From: Myxococcales bacterium
GTDB taxonomy: Bacteria > Myxococcota_A > Polyangia > Polyangiales > Polyangiaceae
Length of the DNA: 64,000 nt
Direction of reading: 5' to 3'
NCBI GenBank assembly: GCA_903642325.1
Contig: CAHJWM010000007.1
Span: 1-64,000, forward strand
Below, piece by piece: positions 37,189-45,909 of this stretch (positions within the stretch are counted from its first letter, which is position 1; the number at the start of each line of letters is the position of its first letter). The notes under the pieces were generated by a model. That model worked only from the letters and a program-made list of their open reading frames with translations, had not been told where the DNA came from and did no database searches. The translations under genes and the position numbers were made by a program.

Positions 37189-38621
37189 TTCGCGTCTCTA
37201 CGCGCTAAAATGCGGCGATTACGGTCGAGCGCCGCTTGCATCTTCGTCTGTACTTCTTTCAAGACCACGGCCGGAGGCTGGGTCAAGTTTTGGATCAGAT
37301 CCACCGCGTTGCCGAGCTCGCGATTGTACTCGTTCCAAATCCCCGTTTGCGGGATAGAAAAGGCGTTTTTGCTCATGCCCAGCTCGCGGAACAGGCGGAT
37401 GTACGGGTTCGGATGCACGCGCCAAAATTCCTCACTAACGGTCTTCAGCGGGGTGAATTTTTGTTGACCCAGGCAAAGCTTTTCCAGCACCTTCGGTTGC
37501 AGCACGTATTCGATGAACGCGAATGCTTCCTCCGGGTGCGGCGAATCTTTTGGAATGATCAGCACGTCGGCGTCGGCGCTGGTGGTCAGGGCTAGCTCGG
37601 GGTGCGCGGCCGGGTAGGGAAAGGGAGCCGCACCCCATTCTAAACCGGGCGCGTACTTCTCGATGAAGTTATGCATCCACACGCCTTGCAAAACCATGGC
37701 GACTTTGCCGGAAAGAAACGCATTTTGCGGGCTGGCAAAGTTACCGAAGCCCGAGCGAAAGCGCTTCGTCACACCGATGCCGAGATTTTTCGAGAACGAC
37801 GCGACCCAGTCGAAGGCGGCGACGTTCGCGGGATCCGCCGCCGTAATCTTATCGGGACCATCGACCAAATTTCCCCCGAAAAAATAGCCCCAGCCATAGG
37901 ACCACCAGCCGGGCTCCCCCGGCAAGAATCCGGCTTGAATCAACCGTTTTTTCTGATCAGGGACCCCCGGCAAATAGCCTACCTGAATGCTTTTTTCGCC
38001 GTTCGGTAGCGTCACTTCCCACTTCGTGAGCTTGGCCGCGAAAGCGTCCAGCTCTTCGATCGTCGTGGGCGGGTGCTCTGGATCGAGGCCTGCCTCGCGG
38101 AACAATCGCTTGTTCGTGAGTAAAGCGATGGACGCCGGGACGATCGGAACCGCCCAGGTCTTGTTCCGATATTCCCCTAGCTTCAGATAATGTTCGATGT
38201 ACGCCGAGCGGTCGAAGCCAGCCTTGGCCAGCATCGGTCCGAGATCCATGAGCGCGCCACCGTCGGCATAGGCGGCGACGTAAAAACTATAGTTTCCAGC
38301 GAGGTCGGGAGGATTGCCCCCGGCGATGGCGATCAATAGCTTCTGCTCGACGTTCGAGATCGTCACCTTCTCGACCTCGATGGGCGCGTAGCTCGAGTCG
38401 GCTTTGGCGCGCGCGACTTCCCCGGCGTTGAAATCGTCGATCACGGCGTCCATGGCTTCGCCCTCGAAACCAGTCCACTTTTCCCAGTAGGTGATGTGGC
38501 GAGGCGCCTGCTTGTTTTCGGCTCCGGAGCAGCCTACGAGAACGGCCAACGAGAGCGTGGCCGTCACCCGCGCTACGGCGCCTGCTGGCGGGCGGCGGCC
38601 GCGTGTCTGTCGTCCGTTCAT
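37185..38621 (-). CDS. Carbohydrate ABC transporter substrate-binding lipoprotein
   Basis: 478 residues. Signal peptide with lipobox LVGC near residue 31, then a mature domain of the type-1 extracellular solute-binding family: ITYWEKWTGFEGEAMD, YADGGALMDLGPMLA, WAVPIVPASIALLTNKRLFREAGL, and a C-terminal VLKEVQTKMQAALDRNRRILARR helix. It delivers sugar to the two permeases encoded downstream. First gene of the operon; its 5' region is shared with the divergent GH31 enzyme. The basic leader MNGRQTRGRRPPAGAVAR is long for a signal peptide, so a later start is possible. Confidence 0.92.
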   Translation of the reverse strand: MNGRQTRGRRPPAGAVARVTATLSLAVLVGCSGAENKQAPRHITYWEKWTGFEGEAMDAVIDDFNAGEVARAKADSSYAPIEVEKVTISNVEQKLLIAIAGGNPPDLAGNYSFYVAAYADGGALMDLGPMLAKAGFDRSAYIEHYLKLGEYRNKTWAVPIVPASIALLTNKRLFREAGLDPEHPPTTIEELDAFAAKLTKWEVTLPNGEKSIQVGYLPGVPDQKKRLIQAGFLPGEPGWWSYGWGYFFGGNLVDGPDKITAADPANVAAFDWVASFSKNLGIGVTKRFRSGFGNFASPQNAFLSGKVAMVLQGVWMHNFIEKYAPGLEWGAAPFPYPAAHPELALTTSADADVLIIPKDSPHPEEAFAFIEYVLQPKVLEKLCLGQQKFTPLKTVSEEFWRVHPNPYIRLFRELGMSKNAFSIPQTGIWNEYNRELGNAVDLIQNLTQPPAVVLKEVQTKMQAALDRNRRILARRDAK

Positions 38622-38648
38622 CTTCTCGGTCTCGCGTTCTAGTAGAAA

Positions 38649-38665
38649 CCAACTTTCTAGGTTGG
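38649..38665. promoter_or_regulatory. CCAAC-N7-GTTGG inverted repeat near importer start
   Basis: CCAAC (38649-38653) and GTTGG (38661-38665) are separated by 7 nt, about 30 bp upstream of the binding-protein start. This spot would suit an operator, but no regulator gene is nearby and the short arms could be chance. Confidence 0.3.
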
Positions 38666-38822
38666 ACCTTTCCGATATTTTTGTACACGCACGCTCGCGG
38701 AATGGCCCATGGCACGCGAGCGGCGGGGTGGCGAGCGCCCCGCCAAGCTAACCGCAAGCCCGTGGTCGAGTACCCCCTAGCTGGGCGCTTGCTTGCTCGT
38801 GCGCACCTTCGCCTTTCGACTT

Positions 38823-38852
38823 CGCCCCGGAAAGGCGCCTTATTTCGGGGCG
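38823..38852. promoter_or_regulatory. Nested palindrome in the divergent sugar-locus promoter region
   Basis: CGCCCCG (38823-38829) and CGGGGCG (38846-38852) flank the perfect 10-bp palindrome AAGGCGCCTT (38832-38841). It lies midway between the divergent importer and GH31 genes, as expected for a shared operator. The rest of the 38622-39023 gap holds no gene. Confidence 0.35.
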
Positions 38853-39023
38853 GGGAGGCTTCAACCCACGATCCGGCCCAGCATCGGAGAAAACAAACTC
38901 AGACCGAGATGGGCCGTGATAACGAGACGGCTTGGAAAGGCCCTCGATTAGCCTGACGAGCCGATTGAAGACCGCGTGTTCGACGACAGATGAACCGGTG
39001 GCCAGCGCTCTGCGACTTGTACA

Positions 39024-41561
39024 GTGAAGGTAAGTGGCTCGGTTCGCCGCGGTCGAACGTCATCGCCGTGCGCGGCTGGCGCCGCCCCAAGGGAAGTAGG
39101 CTTTGCTTTGACTCGTGCGACCATCAACCCCAGATACCACGTAGCCCTAGGTGCGGTGACTGCGCTCGAACGCATCGAGCGCGGCCTATTGATCAGCGTG
39201 GGAGAGGAGAAGCTGCGCGTCGAGGTGATACGCGCGGACATCCTTCGTTTGAAGATTTCGCGGGCGGGTCAATTCGATGAATCGCCCACGTTCGCGGCCG
39301 CCTTCACCATGCCCGGTGCCGTGCCGTTCGAGGTGAGCGAGACCGGCCAAGCGATCATCCTGGAGACCGCCCAGCTCAGGCTCGTCGTGTCGCGTGCCCC
39401 TTTCGGGCTCGCGGTGTATCGCCATGATGGTTCACCGGTGCTCGAGGACGCGGTCTCGGTCGAGACCGGGGGCGGCCGGCAGGAGCCGGCTCGGGGCTAC
39501 ATGGCGCTGAACGATTCGTTCGTGCTGACACGGCGCATCGCGCGTCACGACGCCATCTATGGGCTTGGTGAAAAGACGGGCAGTTTCAATCGCCGCGGTC
39601 GCAACTTCATCCTCTGGAACACCGACGTTTTGCACCAGGGGGTACTGGCGCAAAATCGCTTGGCGGAAGCCAACCAATCGCTGTCGGGGTCGAGCACGAG
39701 CTTCGACCCGTATTACACTTCTATCCCGTTTTTCTACCACTCGCGCACGAGCGCCAGCGCGGCTCTTGTATCTGGGTCTTTCATCGACAACGGCTATAAA
39801 GCCAATTTCGAGTTCGAGGCGCGGGACAGCTACTGTATCGAGTTTCATGGCGGCCAATATACCGAGTACGTGTTTGCTGGCCCGGGCATGAAAGAGGTGC
39901 TCGAGGGGTATACCTTCATCACGGGTCGTATCTCTCCGCCGCCGATCTGGGCGCTTGGTCACCACCAATGCCGCTGGCACGACTACAGCGATGCGGACGT
40001 ACTCCGCATCGGCGACCAGTACCGGGCACGAGACATCCCGTGTGACGTCCTGTGGCTCGATATCGAGTACATGGACGCTTACCGCGTTTTTACCTGGAAC
40101 AAGGATAAGTTCCCGGATGTGGCCGGCATGCTCGCGCGAGCTCGAGAAAAAAAGCTGCGAGTCATCACGATCATCGATCCCGGGGTCAAGTACGAGCCCG
40201 GCTACCCCGTGTTCGACGATGGCTTGGCCAAGAATCTCTTCTGCAAAACCGAGGCTGGTAACGTCTACGTCGGCCAGGTCTGGCCGGGCCGCACCGCCTT
40301 TCCTGACTTCACGAAGGCGGAAACCCGCGCTTGGTGGGGCAACCTCAATGCCCAGCACATCGGCTCCGGGGTTGCCGGTATCTGGAATGACATGAACGAG
40401 CCAGCCACCGGGCAAATCGAACCGTTTTCGATGCGCTTCGATCGTGACGGCGAAAACCACCCGCACGAGCGCTTCCACAATCAGTACGGCCTACTGATGG
40501 CTATGGGCACCCACCAGGGGCTGCTTGCGGCCGAACCGACGCTCCGCACCTTCATTCTGAGTCGCGCTGGCTTTTCTGGCATTCAGCGCTTCGCCGCCCA
40601 GTGGTTGGGCGACAATTGTGCAGACTGGTCGCACATCGCCATGAGCATCCCGATGACGGCGGGCATGGGCGTGTCAGGGCAGGCATTCGTCGGCGGGGAC
40701 ATCCCCGGATTTACCTCGAGCCCCAGCGCAGAGCTCGCGGCGCGTTGGGCCCAGTACGGCGCGTTGACGCCGTTTTGTCGGTATCACAGCGAGCGCGGCG
40801 AAGCAGATAAGTATCCTTGGAGCTTCGGCCCGGGCGCCGAGCAGCTAGCGCGCTCCGCACTGCAGCTGCGCTACCGCCTACTGCCCTACATTTACAGCGC
40901 GTTCGTGACTTCCAGTGAGACCGGGGCGCCCGTGCAGCGGCCGTTCGTGTTCGACTTCCAACACGATCGCACCGCGTGGGAGACCGACGATGCCTACTTG
41001 TTCGGCGAAGCGCTTCTAGTTGCGCCGGTGATGCAGCCGGGTGCGACTGCGCGTCACGTGTATCTGCCGCCTGGCACCTGGGTCGATTTTCACACCGGTG
41101 AGCGCCACCGGGGCGGAAGGTACATCACCGCGGCGGCGCCGCTCGATCACATTCCACTCTTTCAGCGGGGCGGTTACGTGATCCCGATGTATGAGCAGGC
41201 GCCGGCTTCGACCATGGGCCACTACCCAGAGCTGATCGAGCTGCACGTCGTCGTACCGGACGAGGACGGCGAGACGTGCTCCATGCTGCAAGAAGACGAT
41301 GGTCTCAGCAACGCGTTCCAATCCGGCGCGTACCTGCGGACCGAGTTTACGTTGATCAGGCGAGGGGACGGCGTGACGCTCTTCGCGCGGTCCTCGGGGC
41401 ACGGTTTTCCCGAGCTACGGCGGAGCCGGCTTCGGTTCGTATTGCACGGCTTCTCCGGCAATTCGCTGAAGATCAACGGTGAGGACGTTGCGACTAGCGG
41501 CGGCGGGTTCGAGTGCAAAAACCACGGGGAGAGTCTGGATATCGCGTTCGTACTCGCGTGA
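39024..41561 (+). CDS. GH31 alpha-glucosidase family enzyme
   Basis: 845 residues from GTG 39024. TTG 39108 (817 residues) is a plausible alternative because the first ~28 residues are low-quality and AGTAGG precedes it. Family GH31 retaining enzymes cleave alpha-glucosides or alpha-xylosides. The nucleophile Asp456 sits in GIWNDMNEPA and the acid/base Asp530 in QWLGDNCADW (numbered from GTG). N-terminal beta-sandwich (GLGEKTGSFNRRG), WALGHHQCRWHDY, DVLWLDIEYMD and a C-terminal beta domain complete the fold. No signal peptide, so probably cytoplasmic, acting on sugar brought in by the divergent importer. Substrate not readable. Confidence 0.93.
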   Translation: MKVSGSVRRGRTSSPCAAGAAPREVGFALTRATINPRYHVALGAVTALERIERGLLISVGEEKLRVEVIRADILRLKISRAGQFDESPTFAAAFTMPGAVPFEVSETGQAIILETAQLRLVVSRAPFGLAVYRHDGSPVLEDAVSVETGGGRQEPARGYMALNDSFVLTRRIARHDAIYGLGEKTGSFNRRGRNFILWNTDVLHQGVLAQNRLAEANQSLSGSSTSFDPYYTSIPFFYHSRTSASAALVSGSFIDNGYKANFEFEARDSYCIEFHGGQYTEYVFAGPGMKEVLEGYTFITGRISPPPIWALGHHQCRWHDYSDADVLRIGDQYRARDIPCDVLWLDIEYMDAYRVFTWNKDKFPDVAGMLARAREKKLRVITIIDPGVKYEPGYPVFDDGLAKNLFCKTEAGNVYVGQVWPGRTAFPDFTKAETRAWWGNLNAQHIGSGVAGIWNDMNEPATGQIEPFSMRFDRDGENHPHERFHNQYGLLMAMGTHQGLLAAEPTLRTFILSRAGFSGIQRFAAQWLGDNCADWSHIAMSIPMTAGMGVSGQAFVGGDIPGFTSSPSAELAARWAQYGALTPFCRYHSERGEADKYPWSFGPGAEQLARSALQLRYRLLPYIYSAFVTSSETGAPVQRPFVFDFQHDRTAWETDDAYLFGEALLVAPVMQPGATARHVYLPPGTWVDFHTGERHRGGRYITAAAPLDHIPLFQRGGYVIPMYEQAPASTMGHYPELIELHVVVPDEDGETCSMLQEDDGLSNAFQSGAYLRTEFTLIRRGDGVTLFARSSGHGFPELRRSRLRFVLHGFSGNSLKINGEDVATSGGGFECKNHGESLDIAFVLA

Positions 41562-41641
41562 GCGCCGGCCTCTTTCAACGCTGTCTGGTCAATCAAGACG
41601 CGGCTCGGCTTCGGAGATCGCTGGTGCGTGGCAAGTCTATC

Positions 41642-41661
41642 GAGCTCCATGCTCGGAGCTC
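41642..41661. terminator. Hairpin between GH31 and EAL genes
   Basis: GAGCTCC (41642-41648) and GGAGCTC (41655-41661) enclose a 6-nt loop in the 153-bp convergent gap. There is no T-tract, so intrinsic termination is weakly supported. Confidence 0.3.
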
Positions 41662-41714
41662 AGCCGCTGAGGCGCAACCGCTGGCAGCGCGAGGCTGCGA
41701 TACCGTCAGCGCCG

Positions 41715-42689
41715 TCAGCGCACGCCGGGCAGCGGCGGTCGTTTGTTCGGCGCAACCACTTGCGTGGGGCGCTTGGACGGGCGTTTCGACGGGTTCCCCG
41801 ACGGAGACTTCGACGGCGTCTTCGCGGCCGCGGACACCAAGCTTCGCGGCGTATCGAACGCCGGGATCTTGCCGAGCGGTTTGGGCGGCGGTCTCATTCG
41901 CGCATGGGGCGGCGGCGCGCCGCGTCGCGCTAACGGAAAGTTGACCTCGGGCGGCGGAAAGGCCGGACGCGCGAGCACGTAGCCTTGCGCGAGGTGCACG
42001 CCCGTGTCGGCCACCGCCTTCAGCTCTTCCACCGTTTCGACACACTCCGCGACCACTTTTGCACCTAAATCTACGCACAACGCGACCATGTGCCGAACGA
42101 TGATCTGTCGCCGCCGGTCCTTGTCGATGCCGCGAATCAGCGCGCCGTCGAGCTTCACGATCTTGGGATTGAGGTCGAGGATGCGCGACAAATTCGAGTG
42201 GCCGGCCCCGTAGTCGTCGACCACTAGGTGCACGCCGGCGCGCGCGCAGACTTCTTTGAGCACGCTCATGCACAAGTCGTAATGGGTGAAGGCGGCCGAC
42301 TCCGTGATCTCCAAATAAACTTCGCGCTCGTGCAAATAGAGCGGGTCGTCGGGCCGTACGAGCCAGCGCTGGCTGAGCTCCTCTGGATGCACGTTCACGA
42401 ACAAGGCCGTGTCCTGACAGCGTTCGAAGGTTTGTTGCCTGATCACGCGCCCGAGGTGCCCGCAGGCATGTTCCTTTTCAGCCGCAAGGAACAGTAGGGG
42501 CGGGGAGGCGTATTGGGGCAGCTTGCAACGCACCAGCGCCTCGTGAGCAAATAAGACCCCGGTGGCGATATCGACGATGGGCTGAAAGACCATGTTGATG
42601 TCGTTCGTCGTCATCGAACGCACGCTCGCGTTCAGGCCCATCTGGTCGGGGTCACCGTTGAACGTCCAGCTCAGGCGATCGTCGGGCAT
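41715..42689 (-). CDS. EAL-domain cyclic-di-GMP phosphodiesterase
   Basis: About 324 residues from ATG 42689; the frame is open to 42776. The EAL domain starts with FQPIVD (36-40) and HEALVR (Glu50). Conserved metal and substrate residues are all visible in order: LFVNVHPEEL, YLEITESAAF, HLVVDDYGAGHSN, KIVKLDGALI, VVAECVETVEE and AQGYVLARP. It should therefore hydrolyse c-di-GMP. No GGDEF, receiver or membrane segment is present. The last ~75 residues are a Pro/Lys/Arg-rich basic tail (KTPSKSPSGNPSKRPSKRP), probably disordered, of unknown role. Confidence 0.9.
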   Translation of the reverse strand: MPDDRLSWTFNGDPDQMGLNASVRSMTTNDINMVFQPIVDIATGVLFAHEALVRCKLPQYASPPLLFLAAEKEHACGHLGRVIRQQTFERCQDTALFVNVHPEELSQRWLVRPDDPLYLHEREVYLEITESAAFTHYDLCMSVLKEVCARAGVHLVVDDYGAGHSNLSRILDLNPKIVKLDGALIRGIDKDRRRQIIVRHMVALCVDLGAKVVAECVETVEELKAVADTGVHLAQGYVLARPAFPPPEVNFPLARRGAPPPHARMRPPPKPLGKIPAFDTPRSLVSAAAKTPSKSPSGNPSKRPSKRPTQVVAPNKRPPLPGVR

Positions 42690-42904
42690 GCGGGCGTGAT
42701 CACCCGGCAGGAACGGCGCTCCCCGCCACTTGTTAAGAGACGGCCACGCGTGCACAAAAACACAATGGTTTCGCATATTTAATTATTCGAACCAAGACCA
42801 GTATGGATCCGTGTGCGATGAATGGATGGCAGCGCCTACCCGTCCGATATCTAGAGCCTCATGCTTCGGTTACGCACTGCCCTTCGGCCGGCCCGAGAAT
42901 CTCG

Positions 42905-43627
42905 ATGAAAGCCTTACCCTCAGTCCTCGTTACTGTCTTGACCTTGGCCCGGGCTAGCCTCGCGCTGGCCGATGACGCGCCGATCCGAGTCGCGACTCCG
43001 GAGCGGCCGGTGACGCCGTCGGCCCCCATCATCTCGCTCGGCACGGCCCCGGTCGAGGCAGCCGTTCCTCGCACGTTCCACATGCATGAAGGCTTTTACT
43101 TGCGCGCCAGCGTCGGCTTTGGCGACTACCGAGCCAGCTTTAGTGACGGTCACCGTTCGAACCTGGATTTTGGTGAGCACGGGCACTCGATGGCGCTCGA
43201 TTTTTTACTTGGCGGCTCTCCAAATCCTGGTCTGTCGATCGGCGGAGGTTTGTTGCTCGAGCCTTTGTTCGGAGCTGATTATGATCGTCACGGCTATGGT
43301 GCGGGTAGCCACGGGGGGTTCAGCGCGTTGATTGGCCCGTTCATCGACGGCTTCCCAGATGCCACGCGGGGCTTTCATCTCGGCGGTTTGATCGGGTTCG
43401 CCGCGCAGAGCTTTCAGAATCTGAATTCCGGAGATGCCAGCCGCACGCGAGCAGCGGGCGTCGGGGGTGCCGCTTGGTTTGGCTACGACTTTTGGGTGGC
43501 CTCCGAGTGGGCCCTCGGGCCACAGCTGCGCTTGATGGGCATGCGCACGAGCGGCACAAAGTCCGATGAGGACGTCTCCGCCTGGGCGCGGTCCTTCACG
43601 CTCGGTGTAAGCGCGGTCTTCAACTGA
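42905..43627 (+). CDS. Putative outer-membrane beta-barrel protein
   Basis: About 240 residues from ATG 42905, which places a standard signal peptide (LPSVLVTVLTLARASLALADD) at the N-terminus; the frame is open upstream to 42803 but that part is unlikely. The mature protein alternates Gly and aromatic residues (EGFYLRASVGFGDYRASF, LDFLLGGSPNPGLSIGGGLLLE), and its last strand ends in ...FTLGVSAVFN, close to the C-terminal aromatic signature of outer-membrane barrels. Function unknown. It is followed by the NYN gene after 54 bp. Confidence 0.75.
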   Translation: MKALPSVLVTVLTLARASLALADDAPIRVATPERPVTPSAPIISLGTAPVEAAVPRTFHMHEGFYLRASVGFGDYRASFSDGHRSNLDFGEHGHSMALDFLLGGSPNPGLSIGGGLLLEPLFGADYDRHGYGAGSHGGFSALIGPFIDGFPDATRGFHLGGLIGFAAQSFQNLNSGDASRTRAAGVGGAAWFGYDFWVASEWALGPQLRLMGMRTSGTKSDEDVSAWARSFTLGVSAVFN

Positions 43628-43681
43628 GTTGGGCTTTCTGCGACCCCTGGCGAAAAATGTCCGCGCGTTATAAGCCGAGCT

Positions 43682-44269
43682 ATGCAGAACACCGCTGCCT
43701 GGTTCATTGACGGCGCCTACTTATTCAAGGTTTGGCAGAGCCTCAAACGAAGTGACCGGCTCGACTACCTGAAGTTGCGCACCTTCCTCGAGTCGAGCTT
43801 CGGGGAAGCGATCGACGACGCGTACTACTTCAACGCCGACCCCGATCCCACGAGCGCCAAAATGAACGCCTTCCACAGCGCGCTCTCTTACCGGCCGCCG
43901 GACGGCCCTGGCGTGCGCGTCAAACTGTATTGGCTGCAAAAGAAAGCACTATTTTGGCCTACGAGCTGGGGCGGAGGCCCCGTACAACATCCCGAGAGCG
44001 GCCGACATTTCGAGCTCGTTCAGCAAAAAGCCGTCGACGTTGGTCTCGCTTTCCACCTCATGCGCTCCCACGATCACCGCAAATGGCGCACGCTCTACTT
44101 GGCGGCCGGCGACAGCGACTTCCACGAGGTCGTACAACACCTGGTCGAAAACGAAGACGTAAAGCTCATCCTCATCGGCAGCGATCAAACCATCAGCGGC
44201 GAGCTCCTCCCCTACGCCCGCGCAATCGTCAAACTGCGCGACATCGCGGACGAAGTCGCGCGCGGATAA
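43682..44269 (+). CDS. NYN/PIN-like ribonuclease domain protein
   Basis: 195 residues. The NYN fold (a PIN-like nuclease) is indicated by an N-terminal strand with Asp10 (AAWFIDGAYLFK), the KAVDVGLAFHLMRS segment with a central acidic residue, and LYLAAGDSDFHEVVQHL with two acidic residues. These are the usual metal-binding acids. It is full length for the family and has no fused partner. RNA processing or defence roles are known for NYN proteins, but neither is shown here. It lies 58 bp before the 3' end of tRNA-Leu on the opposite strand. Confidence 0.85.
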   Translation: MQNTAAWFIDGAYLFKVWQSLKRSDRLDYLKLRTFLESSFGEAIDDAYYFNADPDPTSAKMNAFHSALSYRPPDGPGVRVKLYWLQKKALFWPTSWGGGPVQHPESGRHFELVQQKAVDVGLAFHLMRSHDHRKWRTLYLAAGDSDFHEVVQHLVENEDVKLILIGSDQTISGELLPYARAIVKLRDIADEVARG

Positions 44270-44327
44270 CCCGCTCGCGTTCCCGCAAGCAGCCTCCCCA
44301 GATGTTAGCCAAAACGGGGCTTCGTGC

Positions 44328-44413
44328 TGGTGGCCCCTCCCGGACTCGAACCGGGATTCCATTTCTGGAGAGGGATTTTAAGTCCCCTGCGTCTGCCATT
44401 CCGCCAAGGGGCC
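44328..44413 (-). tRNA. tRNA-Leu (UAA)
   Basis: An 86-nt cloverleaf on the minus strand. The acceptor GGCCCCT pairs with AGGGGCC, followed by discriminator A and encoded CCA (44328-44330). The anticodon loop CTTAAAA gives anticodon UAA. A long variable arm (TCCA-GAAA-TGGA) and the T arm CCGG-TTCGAGT-CCGG confirm a class II leucine tRNA. Confidence 0.95.
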
Positions 44414-44557
44414 ACTGTGATTACTGTCTCAACGTCTGACTCACCCGGCAACGGTTTTTTCGCTGTGGCCGCTTGGTCGCCGTATGCTGACCCGCGCTGG
44501 TTAGCGCTGTGTACTCCCTGGCAATTGCTTCGTCTAGGGCCCCCTAGCTCGCCAAGC

Positions 44558-44709
44558 TCAAGCCCCGGCCGTTGTGCGTGCGCCGCGTCGGTAGTTGGTG
44601 ATCACGACGCTGGAGCGGTGGCCGGTTGGGTCAGATAGCATGCCTTGGACTTGCCCGCGGCTAAGGCCAACGTAACGAAAGTGCCGCGCAGGTCATGCAG
44701 CCTTATCGC
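44558..44709 (-). pseudogene. Tyrosine recombinase (phage-type integrase) remnant, frameshifted
   Basis: Minus-strand translation from 44709 reads AIRLHDLRGTFVTLALAAGKSK, the box II HxxR region of tyrosine recombinases. One frame over, from 44641, it continues LSDPTGHRSSVVITNYRRGARTTA to TGA at 44558-44560, with the second conserved His (TGH) and the nucleophile Tyr (codon 44591-44593) in their expected order. A single missing base at about 44638-44641 would restore KAWLSDPTGH. Upstream in frame there is a TAG about 30 nt before the remnant, so only the C-terminal catalytic end survives. It lies 145 bp from tRNA-Leu on the tRNA's 5' side. Confidence 0.75.
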
Positions 44710-44760
44710 TTGGCGCGCGTTTCGCCGCTACGACCTTGTCCGTCGTCGTCGTGATGAGAA

Positions 44761-45126
44761 CCGGCGCTGATGCTTAGCGCCGAATCGTACGCAGCAACGG
44801 AACCGCTACCGTGAGCGAGCAGGTCTCGCTTGGTTTCTGAAATGAGTGTGAACAGATTGACCAGTATACACTCGGAGAGTGCCGACTGAAGCGGGTTGAC
44901 TCCCGGTGACTACTATTGTCAGCACCCTGCAAAGAATAGATGTTTGAGGGGAGGTGCAAGGGACTGCATCTCGAGCGGCTGCGAGTAGTCCCCTCCAAAA
45001 ACCCAATGGATTAGGCAAGTCTGGAGTAAGTTTAAACCGGAAATTCGCACCCCTACGCCCCTCGACTTCTCTCAGGAATACAATCGAATCGCCATTTCTG
45101 ATTCGCCGGTGCAGGCCGTTCGCGCC
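44761..45126. other. Gene-poor stretch of atypical base composition
   Basis: About 365 bp with AT-richer runs than the flanks (for example GTGTGAACAGATTGACC and GGAGTAAGTTTAAACCGG) and no credible open frame. A hairpin-like GGGACT...AGTCCC pair sits at 44960-44992. It probably belongs to the same decayed insertion as the integrase remnant. Confidence 0.4.
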
Positions 45127-45430
45127 CTAAGGTGTAACGGGCGGCAGAAGAGCGGGTGGCATGGTATCGACTTTTTTGACGCTTCGAGCGCGGTATGCGG
45201 CAACGGCCGCCTGCACGTCGGCGAGCGTTAGGGCCTTGTCCTTCGCGTGGTATAGCCAGTCGATATCTTCGGCCCACGCTCGAGGCTTGCCGTTCTGGCC
45301 TTGCGCGAACTGCTCACCCGTGAGCCACAGGTTGTACATGATGAGCATTTCGGTTTTGGGAATGTAGGCAGTGTCGGTGTGGGTTAACAGCAACTTGCTA
45401 TCCCCGGACGCGATGCGCCATGCCCGCGAT
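45127..45430 (-). pseudogene. C-terminal fragment of a larger gene, family unclear
   Basis: The minus strand encodes about 100 residues ending at TAG 45127: WRIASGDSKLLLTHTDTAYI, then PKTEMLIMYNLWLTGEQFAQ and a helix ALTLADVQAAVAAYRARSV. The composition and strand/helix pattern look genuinely coding, but no proper start or upstream domain exists. The HTDTAYIPKxEM...NLW...DW pattern faintly recalls the second half of GH16-type jelly-roll domains; this is a weak guess. Together with the integrase remnant it suggests a degrading region. Confidence 0.4.
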
Positions 45431-45612
45431 CTGGCGGGCGGGGCTGCCCTTTTTGTCGCCGCGTTCTCGTGCGGCGGTCAAGCATGCCAGCCCCGTTGCG
45501 GCTGCGTGAGCTCGTCTCCGAGCCGATTCTCGTCGTGGCTCGCGAGGCAGCGCGGAGGGGCGAGTTAGACCGTGCGCTGGTTTTGCCGCCGCGGCGATCA
45601 GCTGCGCAGGGC

Positions 45613-45909
45613 TTATCTGGCGACCGAGCCGCCGGCTTTGCTGACCTCCCAGGCCGAGTCGCTCGTCACGCGGTTCCACCAACTCAGTGAGACGCTTAGC
45701 TGGCCGCAGTCCTCGAAGCGAAGCCCTGCTTCTTCGATCACGGCTTGGAGCTCGGAGGCAGACCGGACGCTTTGTTCCGCTAGCGGTTTGGACGCGGGGG
45801 GAGAAGCCTGCGCCCCGCCGCGCTTTAGCGCGCTCGCGAATACTTCTTGAAGCGAGCTGCCACTTTCGAGCTGCACCCGCTGACCGGGCACATGGGCTAC
45901 GTCTGACAT
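45613..45909 (-). CDS. Small hypothetical protein
   Basis: 98 residues. An amphipathic helix (ASELQAVIEEAGLRFEDC) precedes a short beta-rich tail (GQLSVSLSWWNRV). The sequence is of normal composition, unlike the Arg-rich shadows around it, but no Shine-Dalgarno sequence precedes ATG 45909 and no family was recognised. It could be a real small gene or a remnant in this decayed stretch. Confidence 0.4.
   Translation of the reverse strand: MSDVAHVPGQRVQLESGSSLQEVFASALKRGGAQASPPASKPLAEQSVRSASELQAVIEEAGLRFEDCGQLSVSLSWWNRVTSDSAWEVSKAGGSVAR

Noticed and set aside
39432-40478. 348-residue minus-strand frame opposite the GH31 gene
   Set aside because: The GH31 catalytic motifs lie on the other strand; antisense shadow.
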